This document shows positions 26,907 through 33,988 of a stretch of 64,000 bases of DNA, piece by piece. The notes below the pieces were generated by a model that did no database searches, had not been told where the DNA came from, and saw only the letters and a list, made by a program, of their open reading frames with translations. Each line of letters begins with the position of its first letter. Position 1 is the stretch's first letter. The position numbers and the translations under genes were made by a program. Origin of the DNA: Chryseobacterium soli (GTDB lineage: Bacteria > Bacteroidota > Bacteroidia > Flavobacteriales > Weeksellaceae); contig NZ_JPRH01000007.1 of the NCBI RefSeq assembly GCF_000737705.1, forward strand, positions 62,001 through 126,000, written 5' to 3'.

Positions 26907-27737
26907 ATGCTGGAGCCGAGTATTGTAAAAGACGAAGAGGTAGAATGCCTGATAAAAGACGTTTACAGACTGTATGGGTATGATTTTTCCCTGTACAGTA
27001 GAGCTTCCTTTAAAAGAAGGGTCAACCGTATCTGTCTGATTGATAAATTCACCAGCTTTGCAGAGCTGCGGTACACTATACTCAATGACCCGGAATACCT
27101 GAAACATTTTGTGGAAGAAATCACAGTGAATGTAACGGAAATGTTTCGTGATCCTTATTTTTTCAAAGTATTACGCGAGAAAATATTACCGCAATTAGGG
27201 ACCTATCCGCTCATCAGGATTTGGGTAGCCGGATGTTCTACAGGAGAAGAAGCCTATTCCATGGCCATCTTACTGAAAGAAGCCAATTTGTACCACAAAT
27301 CACTGATCTACGGGACAGATATCAATCCCTCCGTTCTGGAAACAGCAAGAGCAGGGGTTTTTCCGTTGCAGCAGATGAAATTGTATTCAGAAAACTATAT
27401 GCTTTCAGGTGGCAAACAGGATTTTTCAGATTATTACACCGCCAATTATGACAGTGTAAGGTTTGACAAAAGCCTGCAGGAAAAACTGATCTTATCTACC
27501 CATAATCTGGTTTCAGACAGTTCTTTTAACAGCTTTCAGCTGATTATCTGCAGAAACGTATTGATTTATTTTGATAAAGAACTGCAGGAGCGCGTATTCA
27601 ATCTTTTTGACGCAAGTTTGGAAAACTTAGGCTATCTGGCTTTAGGTTCCAAAGAAACTTTGAGATTTTCTAATTTAGGGAAATTTTATCATCAGATTGA
27701 AGATCAGAAAATATGGAAAAAAGCAGATCATAGTTAA
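26907..27737 (+). CDS. CheR-type SAM-dependent methyltransferase
   Basis: 276 residues with the CheR layout: small N-terminal helical domain (SLYSRASFKRRVNR), NVTEMFRDPYFF, the SAM site IRIWVAGCSTGEEAYSMAIL, TDINPSVLETARAGVF and LIICRNVLIYFDKELQERVF. In chemotaxis CheR methylates glutamates of receptors, but no methyl-accepting receptor, CheA or CheW is seen here. The targets may be the Glu-rich coiled coils of the kinases in this operon (inference). Confidence 0.92.
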   Translation: MLEPSIVKDEEVECLIKDVYRLYGYDFSLYSRASFKRRVNRICLIDKFTSFAELRYTILNDPEYLKHFVEEITVNVTEMFRDPYFFKVLREKILPQLGTYPLIRIWVAGCSTGEEAYSMAILLKEANLYHKSLIYGTDINPSVLETARAGVFPLQQMKLYSENYMLSGGKQDFSDYYTANYDSVRFDKSLQEKLILSTHNLVSDSSFNSFQLIICRNVLIYFDKELQERVFNLFDASLENLGYLALGSKETLRFSNLGKFYHQIEDQKIWKKADHS

Positions 27738-27750
27738 TTATTAATAAAGA

Positions 27751-28326
27751 ATGGAAACGAAGAATACCGAATTGGTCATAATAGGAGGGTCTGCAGGAAG
27801 TCTGCAGGTCATTTTGGATATGACCAGAAAACTCAATAAAGAGATCGGTTTTCCTATTCTGCTGGTGATGCACCGGAAGGCACATTCGGTAAGTATTTTA
27901 CCTACGCTGTTACAGCAGTTCTCATCCATGGAGGTCATTGAAGCTGAAGACAAAACAGAAATTCAGAAAAATAAGATCTATATAGTCCCCGCTGATTATC
28001 ATGTCTTATTTGAAGATAAAAAAATTATCTCTCTGGACAGTTCAGAAAAAGTAAACTATTCCCGGCCCTCCATTGATGTCACCTTCAAATCAGCAGCAGA
28101 GATATATGGAGAAAGCCTTGTCGGTATCCTGTTGTCAGGAGCCAACGCTGATGGTGTGGAAGGTTTGGAATACATTAAAAAAAATAACGGAAGAGTCTGG
28201 ATCCAGGATCCGGAGACAGCAGAAGTCAGTTATATGCCAAAACATGCCGTAGCAGCAGGCATCCACGATCTTATCATTATGTCCGATGAGTTGGCAGCAC
28301 ACATTAATCAGTTACAAACAATATAA
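27751..28326 (+). CDS. CheB-type methylesterase domain protein without receiver
   Basis: 191 residues, only the catalytic domain; the N-terminal receiver of classic CheB is missing. The catalytic triad can be placed: S14 in IIGGSAGSL, H41 in LVMHRKAHS and D134 in LSGANADGVEG. IYIVPADYHVLF and PSIDVTFKSAA are further family blocks. It would hydrolyse or deamidate methylated glutamines/glutamates. Without its own receiver, control may come from the free receivers on either side (26541 and 28356). Confidence 0.92.
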   Translation: METKNTELVIIGGSAGSLQVILDMTRKLNKEIGFPILLVMHRKAHSVSILPTLLQQFSSMEVIEAEDKTEIQKNKIYIVPADYHVLFEDKKIISLDSSEKVNYSRPSIDVTFKSAAEIYGESLVGILLSGANADGVEGLEYIKKNNGRVWIQDPETAEVSYMPKHAVAAGIHDLIIMSDELAAHINQLQTI

Positions 28327-28355
28327 TATACCTAAAGATTTAAAAATAGCCTGAT

Positions 28356-28721
28356 ATGAGCAAGAAGAAAATTTTAATTTTTGACGATGACAAAGTTATT
28401 CTGGAAGTAATAACGATCATTTTTGAAGAGGGTGGTTACGAAGTGGAAATCTCAGAAACATCACACGATATTATACAGAAAGTTTCTCAGTTTCAGCCGG
28501 ATGTTATTCTGATGGACAACTGGATTCCTAATATTGGTGGGGTAGAAGCTACAAAGCTGTTGAAAAGTAATGAAGAATTTAAGAAAATTCCGGTGATCTA
28601 CATTACGGCCAATAGCGATATCACTGCATTGGCGGAAAGTGCTCAGGCAGATGATTATATTGCAAAACCATTCAATCTGGATGATCTGGAAGAAAAGGTA
28701 GCGAAATACATGAAAGATTAA
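28356..28721 (+). CDS. Single-domain response regulator
   Basis: 121 residues: pocket IFDDDK, acceptor D54 in VILMDNWIPNIGG, conserved Thr (YITAN) and Lys (YIAKPFNL). No output domain. Last gene of the operon, 29 bp after the cheB-like gene and about 70 bp before a strong terminator. Confidence 0.9.
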   Translation: MSKKKILIFDDDKVILEVITIIFEEGGYEVEISETSHDIIQKVSQFQPDVILMDNWIPNIGGVEATKLLKSNEEFKKIPVIYITANSDITALAESAQADDYIAKPFNLDDLEEKVAKYMKD

Positions 28722-28790
28722 ATTGTACAGTAAAAAAATCTGGTGATCTATTTTTTTGAATACATAAAAAAAGGTCAGTTATTCCTTACG

Positions 28791-28818
28791 ATCCTTGCTG
28801 GAAACAGCAAGGATTTTT
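28791..28818 (+). terminator. Intrinsic terminator of signalling operon
   Basis: A perfect 10-bp stem (ATCCTTGCTG, loop GAAA, CAGCAAGGAT) followed by a T-run. The GAAA tetraloop makes it especially stable. It closes the 21439-28721 run. Confidence 0.92.
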
Positions 28819-28874
28819 CTATTGTATGAGGTTAACCATAAGGATATTGTGTAACACATTAATAATTTTATCTC

Positions 28875-29098
28875 ATGGATGAAATAGAAGAGTTAAGAAC
28901 CTGCAGCAAGGATTAACTCAAGCTGAAATTGCAAATCAGTTAAAAAAAAGTGCTATTAACCCAAATAGTCAAAGTTCAGTTGAAAAGAAATTAAATCAAA
29001 TTAAAGAAAAATATAAAGCAAAAACGTTATTTCAACTTGCTTGTATTCTACACAATAACAAAGTTTTAGTAAATACGGATTCCCGTAGTGGAGAATAA
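28875..29098 (+). pseudogene. Frameshifted small helix-turn-helix protein
   Basis: An ATG at 28875 opens MDEIEELR and soon meets a stop. From about 28898 another frame continues without stop to TAA at 29096-29098 as QQGLTQAEIANQLKKS, then SVEKKLNQIKEKYKAKT and LFQLACILHNNKVL. This is the pattern of a LuxR/GerE-like DNA-binding helix-turn-helix. One frameshift near 28896 joins both parts. The stretch before the ATG is not coding, so any receiver or sensor domain is lost too. It lies 44 bp upstream of the leader peptide at 29143 and may once have controlled it. Confidence 0.55.
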
Positions 29099-29142
29099 AA
29101 TTTTATATATATATTTATCCAGAATTCAAAAACAGAATTATT

Positions 29143-29346
29143 ATGAAAAATTTAAAAAAACTATCTAGATCTCAACTTAAAAATTTAAGTGGTGGTGAAA
29201 TTATTAATGGAGGACCAAGAGCTGGTTTAGAAGGGCAGGGAGGGAATTATAAATGCTGCTCAAACAATAGTGATGCGTGTAGCGCTTGTGTCCATATTAA
29301 TAGTAATCCTGTTTGTAGTACAGGATCATATGCGGTAGCATGCTAA
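29143..29346 (+). CDS. Cys-rich double-glycine leader peptide
   Basis: 67 residues. Leader MKNLKKLSRSQLKNLSGG, then a product of 49 residues with a Gly-rich first third and six cysteines in the second part (KCCSNNSDACSACV and two more near the end). It shares the leader and the ATTATGAAAAATTT start context with the genes at 6866 and 8927. A terminator follows, then a GLPGLI-family gene on the same strand. No transporter or maturation gene is adjacent. Confidence 0.75.
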   Translation: MKNLKKLSRSQLKNLSGGEIINGGPRAGLEGQGGNYKCCSNNSDACSACVHINSNPVCSTGSYAVAC

Positions 29347-29358
29347 AAAATTAACACT

Positions 29359-29389
29359 AACACCCTAGAATTTTTTTTAGGGTGTTTTT
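29359..29389 (+). terminator. Intrinsic terminator after leader peptide
   Basis: AACACCCT at 29359-29366 pairs with AGGGTGTT at 29379-29386, extended by A/T pairs, and is followed by T residues. It separates the leader peptide from the GLPGLI gene, which may be reached only by read-through or by its own promoter. Confidence 0.75.
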
Positions 29390-29403
29390 AATAGAAAGTA
29401 AAT

Positions 29404-30237
29404 ATGAAATTTTTGAAATGTCTAATACTTGGAATCTTTTGTTCTTTTTCTATTATTTATGGTCAAAACTATCGTTTTACCTATAATTATAGATCAATAC
29501 CAGATACTCTCAATAAAAATAATATAATAAATGAAGATATGATTCTAGAGGTTAGAGACAATAAATCTGTTTTTCTAAGTCAAAAAAAAATCATTTCTGA
29601 TTCTGTAATGATTGCTGATGCTAAAAAAGGGATTATGACCATGCCAGACCCTAGTATTCAGACTAAATATATTGTTACAAAAGAATATTCAGATGTAAAG
29701 ACAAGATTAATTACAGAAGAATTTTCCACTTCTTATAAATTTGTAATAGTTGATGAAAGACCTTTAAATTGGAAAATTCTCCCTGAAAAAAAGATGATTG
29801 GGGAGTATCAATGTCAAAAAGCAGTACTAGATTTTGCAGGTAGACAATGGACGGCTTGGTTTACTGAGGAAATACCATTTAGTGATGGTCCATATAAATT
29901 TAGAGGCTTACCGGGATTAATTGTTCAAATTGGAGATTCAAAAGAGTATCATGTTTTCCAATTAAAAGGAGTACAAAAGAATAATAACAACCCATATGAA
30001 AGTAAGGTAGATAAAGGAACAAATACTAAAAATCTTAGTTTTAGCGATTTTGTTAAATTTTATAAGGAGTATAGAAAAGATCCTGTAAAAGAATTTAAAC
30101 AAAATGCCATGAGTGGTAAAATATATTATGAATCTGAAGAAAAAAGAATTGAACATATGATGTTAGTGGAAAAGCTAAATAAAGAAAGAATAAAAAAAGA
30201 CAATAATATAATTGAACTTGATCTATTAAAAAAATAA
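29404..30237 (+). CDS. GLPGLI family secreted protein
   Basis: 277 residues with a signal peptide (MKFLKCLILGIFCSFSIIYG) and the family hallmark FRGLPGLIVQIGD, preceded by CQKAVLDFAGRQWTAWFTEE, also typical. These proteins are exported and restricted mostly to Bacteroidota; their function is not known. It follows a double-glycine leader peptide gene and is closed by a hairpin terminator. Low-complexity Lys/Asn content at the C-terminus is usual for this genome. Confidence 0.88.
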   Translation: MKFLKCLILGIFCSFSIIYGQNYRFTYNYRSIPDTLNKNNIINEDMILEVRDNKSVFLSQKKIISDSVMIADAKKGIMTMPDPSIQTKYIVTKEYSDVKTRLITEEFSTSYKFVIVDERPLNWKILPEKKMIGEYQCQKAVLDFAGRQWTAWFTEEIPFSDGPYKFRGLPGLIVQIGDSKEYHVFQLKGVQKNNNNPYESKVDKGTNTKNLSFSDFVKFYKEYRKDPVKEFKQNAMSGKIYYESEEKRIEHMMLVEKLNKERIKKDNNIIELDLLKK

Positions 30238-30241
30238 AATT

Positions 30242-30267
30242 AAAGCACCTTAGTAGGTGCTTTAATT
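30242..30267 (+). terminator. Intrinsic terminator of GLPGLI gene
   Basis: AAAGCACCT at 30242-30250 pairs with AGGTGCTTT at 30255-30263, loop TAGT, followed by AATTTT. It lies right after the GLPGLI stop. Confidence 0.8.
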
Positions 30268-30494
30268 TTAAAATCCATCTTTTAATTTTTCAAATTCGTT
30301 TTTAACAAACTCCTCCATTTCTTCAATTGCTTTATCCCTTTCATGTTTCGTTAAAAACATTGCATGCTCTATTTCTCTGGAAAGCATTGTTGGATTAACC
30401 TAATTAACTTAAAAAATAAATCTTTGCCAGGAGCTCTATAAAGAACATAGTAACTTGTATCCGATATGTCGTAAAAAAGTTTAAGTTTTTTCAT
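30268..30494 (-). pseudogene. Frameshifted small gene of unknown family
   Basis: On the minus strand an ATG at 30494 starts MKKLK, then after a T-run the frame shifts to LFYDISDTSYYVLYRAPGKD and ends at a stop. A third segment in another frame reads MLSREIEHAMFLTKHERDKA and ends with a Lys/Glu-rich helix. The three pieces read as one former protein of about 75 residues broken by two frameshifts. I do not recognise the family. The homopolymer at the first break makes a replication slip likely; a sequencing error cannot be excluded. Confidence 0.45.
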
Positions 30495-30700
30495 AACAAA
30501 ACAATATTTCAGGCAAAAACATTATTCTTTTTGCTTGAAAGTTTAATTCATTGCTTGAAAAACTTTTGAAAAACTCCAGCAAGGATATTTTATTTCTATA
30601 ATATCACGTCCGATTATTTTATTAATAATTACTATCCGGAACAGAAGGTAATTAACAGTAAAAAAATATTGGAAATACAGAGGGTTTATTTTTATATTTG

Positions 30701-30729
30701 TTGATAATCAGTGTTTTATATTATATTTA
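30701..30729 (+). promoter_or_regulatory. Candidate promoter of the egtD operon
   Basis: TTG at 30701-30703 and TATATTTA at 30722-30729, with an 18-bp spacer, resemble the Bacteroidota TTG/TAnnTTTG pair with the last base changed. A start near 30736 would give a leader of about 140 nt before egtD. The region 30495-30700 has only decayed open fragments. Confidence 0.35.
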
Positions 30730-30878
30730 GCACGGCCGTAAAGCACAAGCAGGGGTTCAGGAATAAAACGTATATTTATCTTAATGAGAATGTAGCGGTA
30801 TACTTTTATCAAAGTAATGAAGGGGATGGCAAGATTGTAGTAGTACTTACCAAACCATATGAAAATCGCAAAAAATGA
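30711..30878 (+). CDS. Short ORF overlapping the egtD start
   Basis: A 55-codon frame with a possible GTG start at 30711 ends at TGA 30876-30878, sharing ATGA with the egtD start. Its second half (NENVAVYFYQSNEGDGKIVV) is coding-like. If the candidate promoter at 30701-30729 is right, this GTG would not be in the transcript, so it may only be the tail of a lost gene. The alternative is a real upstream ORF coupled to egtD. Confidence 0.3.
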   Translation: MFYIIFSTAVKHKQGFRNKTYIYLNENVAVYFYQSNEGDGKIVVVLTKPYENRKK

Positions 30879-31864
30879 ATTTGAAACGAAATATAAATTC
30901 TCAAATAGAAAATAGCAGTCCTAGCGTTACCAACTTCCGTCTGGATATACTGGAAGGTTTAACACGAGATCCTAAGCGACTGTCTTCAAAGTACTTTTAT
31001 GATAAGAAAGGCGACCATCTGTTTCAGAAAATTATGGCAATGCCCGAATATTATCTCACCCAGTGCGAGCTGGATATATTCAAAAATAAAACAGCCGAAA
31101 TTGCCAGTCTTATCACGATAGATGATGAACCTTTTGATCTGATCGAGCTTGGAGCAGGCGATGCCATGAAGTCCTCCTATCTGCTGAAATACCTCGTTGA
31201 AAATGGAATAGACTATACCTATATGCCGATTGATATTTCAGGAAATATTTTATCAATTCTGGATCAGAAATTAAAAAAGGAAATACCCGGTTTAGACATT
31301 GTCTGCTTAGAAGGTGAGTATTTTGACATGCTTGATAAAGCAGCAGCACTTTCTTCCAGAAGAAAAGTAGTCCTTTTTTTAGGAGGCAATATCGGCAATA
31401 TGGAAGTACGGGAAGCCCATGATTTCTGTACGCACCTGAACCGCAGTCTCACTTCCGGAGACCGTGTACTGGTAGGTTTTGATCTGAAGAAAAATCCCCA
31501 TACCATTTTAGATGCTTATAATGATACAACCGGGATCACTGCAGATTTTAATCTTAATCTTCTGACCCGTATCAACCGTGAACTGGAAGCAGATTTTGAT
31601 CTGAAAAGTTTTCAGCATTACCAAACCTATGATCCGGTGAGCGGAGCCTGCAGAAGCTATCTGGTAAGCCTTACAGACCAGCAGGTAACCATTGATGATA
31701 CGACCATAACATTCAGGGAAAACGAACTTATTGATATGGAAGTTTCCCAGAAATTTTCCGAATCAGATATAGAAGAACTGGCAGAAAGGTCAGGCTTTAC
31801 CATTGCAGGAGAAATAAAAGACTCTAAAAAATGGTTCATAGATTCCGTATGGAAAGTACAGTAA
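30875..31864 (+). CDS. egtD: EgtD, L-histidine N-alpha-methyltransferase
   Basis: 329 residues, the normal length. It trimethylates histidine to hercynine with three SAM, the first step of ergothioneine synthesis. Family motifs: KYFYDKKGDHLFQKIMAMPE and YYLTQCELDIF at the start, SAM site DLIELGAGDAMKSSYLLKYL, FLGGNIGNME, and the histidine-binding part ITADFNLNLLTRINRELEAD with FDLKSFQHYQTYDP. Cytoplasmic. egtB follows after 18 bp and an ABC importer after that, all in one direction, ending at a hairpin at 35588. Confidence 0.94.
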   Translation: MNLKRNINSQIENSSPSVTNFRLDILEGLTRDPKRLSSKYFYDKKGDHLFQKIMAMPEYYLTQCELDIFKNKTAEIASLITIDDEPFDLIELGAGDAMKSSYLLKYLVENGIDYTYMPIDISGNILSILDQKLKKEIPGLDIVCLEGEYFDMLDKAAALSSRRKVVLFLGGNIGNMEVREAHDFCTHLNRSLTSGDRVLVGFDLKKNPHTILDAYNDTTGITADFNLNLLTRINRELEADFDLKSFQHYQTYDPVSGACRSYLVSLTDQQVTIDDTTITFRENELIDMEVSQKFSESDIEELAERSGFTIAGEIKDSKKWFIDSVWKVQ

Positions 31865-31882
31865 ACAATTAAATATAAAAAG

Positions 31883-33055
31883 ATGATAGCAAGTCCCAAA
31901 AATATTGATGCCGTAAAAAAATATACAGCGGTCCGTAATCATTCTCTAGCCATTTGTGCTCCTCTGGAAATTGAAGATTACGTCGTACAGCCCATAGTAG
32001 ATGTAAGCCCTCCAAAATGGCATTTAGGCCATACGACCTGGTTTTTTGAAACATTCATATTGCTTCCGAATTTTCCGGGGTATACGGTTTTTGATCCTCA
32101 GTATAACTTTGTGTTCAACAGTTACTATGAAACCATCGGGGCTAGGGTAATCCGTACTGATAGGGGAAATTTAAGCCGTCCTTCTGTTTCTGAGGTTTAT
32201 CGTTACCGGAAATATGTCGATGAGCAAATGGAAATATTTCTTCAAAGCGAGCACATGAAACAAGCCCTTGAACCTTTACTGGAACTGGGTCTCAATCACG
32301 AACAGCAGCATCAGGAACTATTATTGACCGATATTAAATATATTTTAGGACATAATCCTCTGTTTCCAGCTTATACAAAAGAAAAAAGTCCTGAAGCAGA
32401 AATAAGCAAAGCTTCCGGAATGATCCCATTCTCCGAAGGTATTTATGAAATCGGTTTTCAGGGAGATGGATTTTGTTTTGATAATGAATTGGGCAGACAT
32501 AAAGTGTTCCTTCATGATTTCGAAATCGCAAACCATCCCGTAACCAATGGAGAATATCTTGAATTTATGGAAGCTGGCGGCTATCATGATTTTAAACACT
32601 GGCATGCAGAGGGCTGGGATTGGGTAAAAGAAAACAAAGCAGAATCCCCGTTGTATTGGCATTCCATAGACGGAAAATGGATGCAGTATACCTTATATGG
32701 ATTGCAGGAACTCGATCTTGAGCAAACCCTTTGTCATATCAATTTCTATGAAGCATCAGCATATGCCTCCTGGAAAGGGATGCGTTTGCCTACAGAAGCA
32801 GAGTGGGAGGTAGCATCGGACCATTTTAACTGGGGAAACCGTTGGGAATGGACCGGAAGTGCCTACTTGCCTTATACCGGGTTTAAAAAAGAAGCCGGAG
32901 CAGTAGGAGAATACAACGGAAAATTTATGATCAATCAAATGGTATTGCGCGGTGCATCAGAGGCGACCCCTTCCGGACACAGCAGAAATACCTACCGTAA
33001 TTTCTTTCATGCCAGGCTGCAGTGGCAGTTTACGGGAATCAGGCTTGCCAGATAA
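31883..33055 (+). CDS. egtB: EgtB, sulfoxide synthase of ergothioneine pathway
   Basis: 390 residues. N-terminal DinB-like domain with VSPPKWHLGHTTWFFETFIL (H47, H50) and NHEQQHQELLLTDIKYIL (H140, H144); one His of the first block with the two of the second would hold the iron. The C-terminal half is a formylglycine-enzyme-like fold (NHPVTNGEYLEFMEAGGY, MRLPTEAEWE, SGHSRNTYRNFFHARLQW). It joins a thiol to hercynine with O2 to form the sulfoxide. Neither the gamma-glutamyl-cysteine ligase EgtA nor the amidase EgtC nor the lyase EgtE is in the window. The first two would be unnecessary if free cysteine is used; a C-S lyase must come from elsewhere. Confidence 0.93.
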   Translation: MIASPKNIDAVKKYTAVRNHSLAICAPLEIEDYVVQPIVDVSPPKWHLGHTTWFFETFILLPNFPGYTVFDPQYNFVFNSYYETIGARVIRTDRGNLSRPSVSEVYRYRKYVDEQMEIFLQSEHMKQALEPLLELGLNHEQQHQELLLTDIKYILGHNPLFPAYTKEKSPEAEISKASGMIPFSEGIYEIGFQGDGFCFDNELGRHKVFLHDFEIANHPVTNGEYLEFMEAGGYHDFKHWHAEGWDWVKENKAESPLYWHSIDGKWMQYTLYGLQELDLEQTLCHINFYEASAYASWKGMRLPTEAEWEVASDHFNWGNRWEWTGSAYLPYTGFKKEAGAVGEYNGKFMINQMVLRGASEATPSGHSRNTYRNFFHARLQWQFTGIRLAR

Positions 33056-33064
33056 TATCAGCTT

Positions 33065-33988
33065 ATGATTACAGTAGAATCCATTTCTAAATATTTTGGT
33101 GGAAGAGCTGCCGTAGATACCATTTCCTTTCAGGCCAATGATAAGGAAATAATGGTATTGCTGGGTACCAGTGGCTGTGGGAAAACAACAACCCTTAAAA
33201 TGATCAATCGTCTGATAGAATCAGATTCAGGGACTATTTTGATTGATGGTGAAAATATTCGTAATAGAAAGATAGAAGACCTTCGCATGAGCATCGGTTT
33301 TGTGATGCAAAACTCAGGGCTGTTTCCTCATTATACCATTGGAAGGAATATCAGCGTGGTTCCGGAATTATTAAAATGGAATCAAAAAGATATCCGGAGA
33401 AGAACGGAAGAACTGATGGATAAACTGCATCTTTCCGGTGATCTTCTCAACAGATTTCCTCATGAATTGAGCGGAGGACAGCAACAACGCGTAGGCATTG
33501 CAAGGGCATTAATTGCCAATACCCCCGTTCTGTTGATGGATGAACCCTTTGGAGCGTTAGATAATATTACGAAAGCTGAAATTCATTCAGAATTCAAATC
33601 CCTGGAAGAACTTAAAAACAAAACCATTGTACTCGTTACCCACGATGTGCAGGAAGCCTTTGAGCTCGGTCATAAAATATGCCTGATGGATAAAGGGAAA
33701 ATTGTACAGATCGGCACTCCAAAAGAAATGCTTTATCATTCCAAAAATGATTTTGTAAAAGAATTTTTTGAGGAAAGCCGGCTTTTACTTGAATATAAGG
33801 TGGCTGCTTTACAGGATCTGCATCCTTTTCTTATCAATGGGCAACAATTGTATGATACCTATAAATTCACTAAGGATACAAGTGTCTGGGCCGCTTTACA
33901 AAAGCTGAGTGCGGACCACAACAATATAGAATGGTATGATACTTTGACCAAAGCATTCAGTGAGTACAGAAAATTACAGGTAGCATGA
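33065..33988 (+). CDS. ABC importer ATPase, betaine/ergothioneine type (EgtV-like)
   Basis: 307 residues. Walker A GTSGCGKTTTLKMI, Q-loop VMQNSGLFPHYTIGRN, signature LSGGQQQRVGIARALI, Walker B VLLMDEPFGALD, H-loop VTHDVQEAFELGH. It belongs to the OpuCA/ProV group, but the C-terminal part (about 240-307) does not read as the paired CBS domains used for osmotic gating. It starts 9 bp after egtB and overlaps the permease start by 4 bp (ATGA). Position after egtDB suggests ergothioneine or hercynine as cargo. Confidence 0.88.
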   Translation: MITVESISKYFGGRAAVDTISFQANDKEIMVLLGTSGCGKTTTLKMINRLIESDSGTILIDGENIRNRKIEDLRMSIGFVMQNSGLFPHYTIGRNISVVPELLKWNQKDIRRRTEELMDKLHLSGDLLNRFPHELSGGQQQRVGIARALIANTPVLLMDEPFGALDNITKAEIHSEFKSLEELKNKTIVLVTHDVQEAFELGHKICLMDKGKIVQIGTPKEMLYHSKNDFVKEFFEESRLLLEYKVAALQDLHPFLINGQQLYDTYKFTKDTSVWAALQKLSADHNNIEWYDTLTKAFSEYRKLQVA

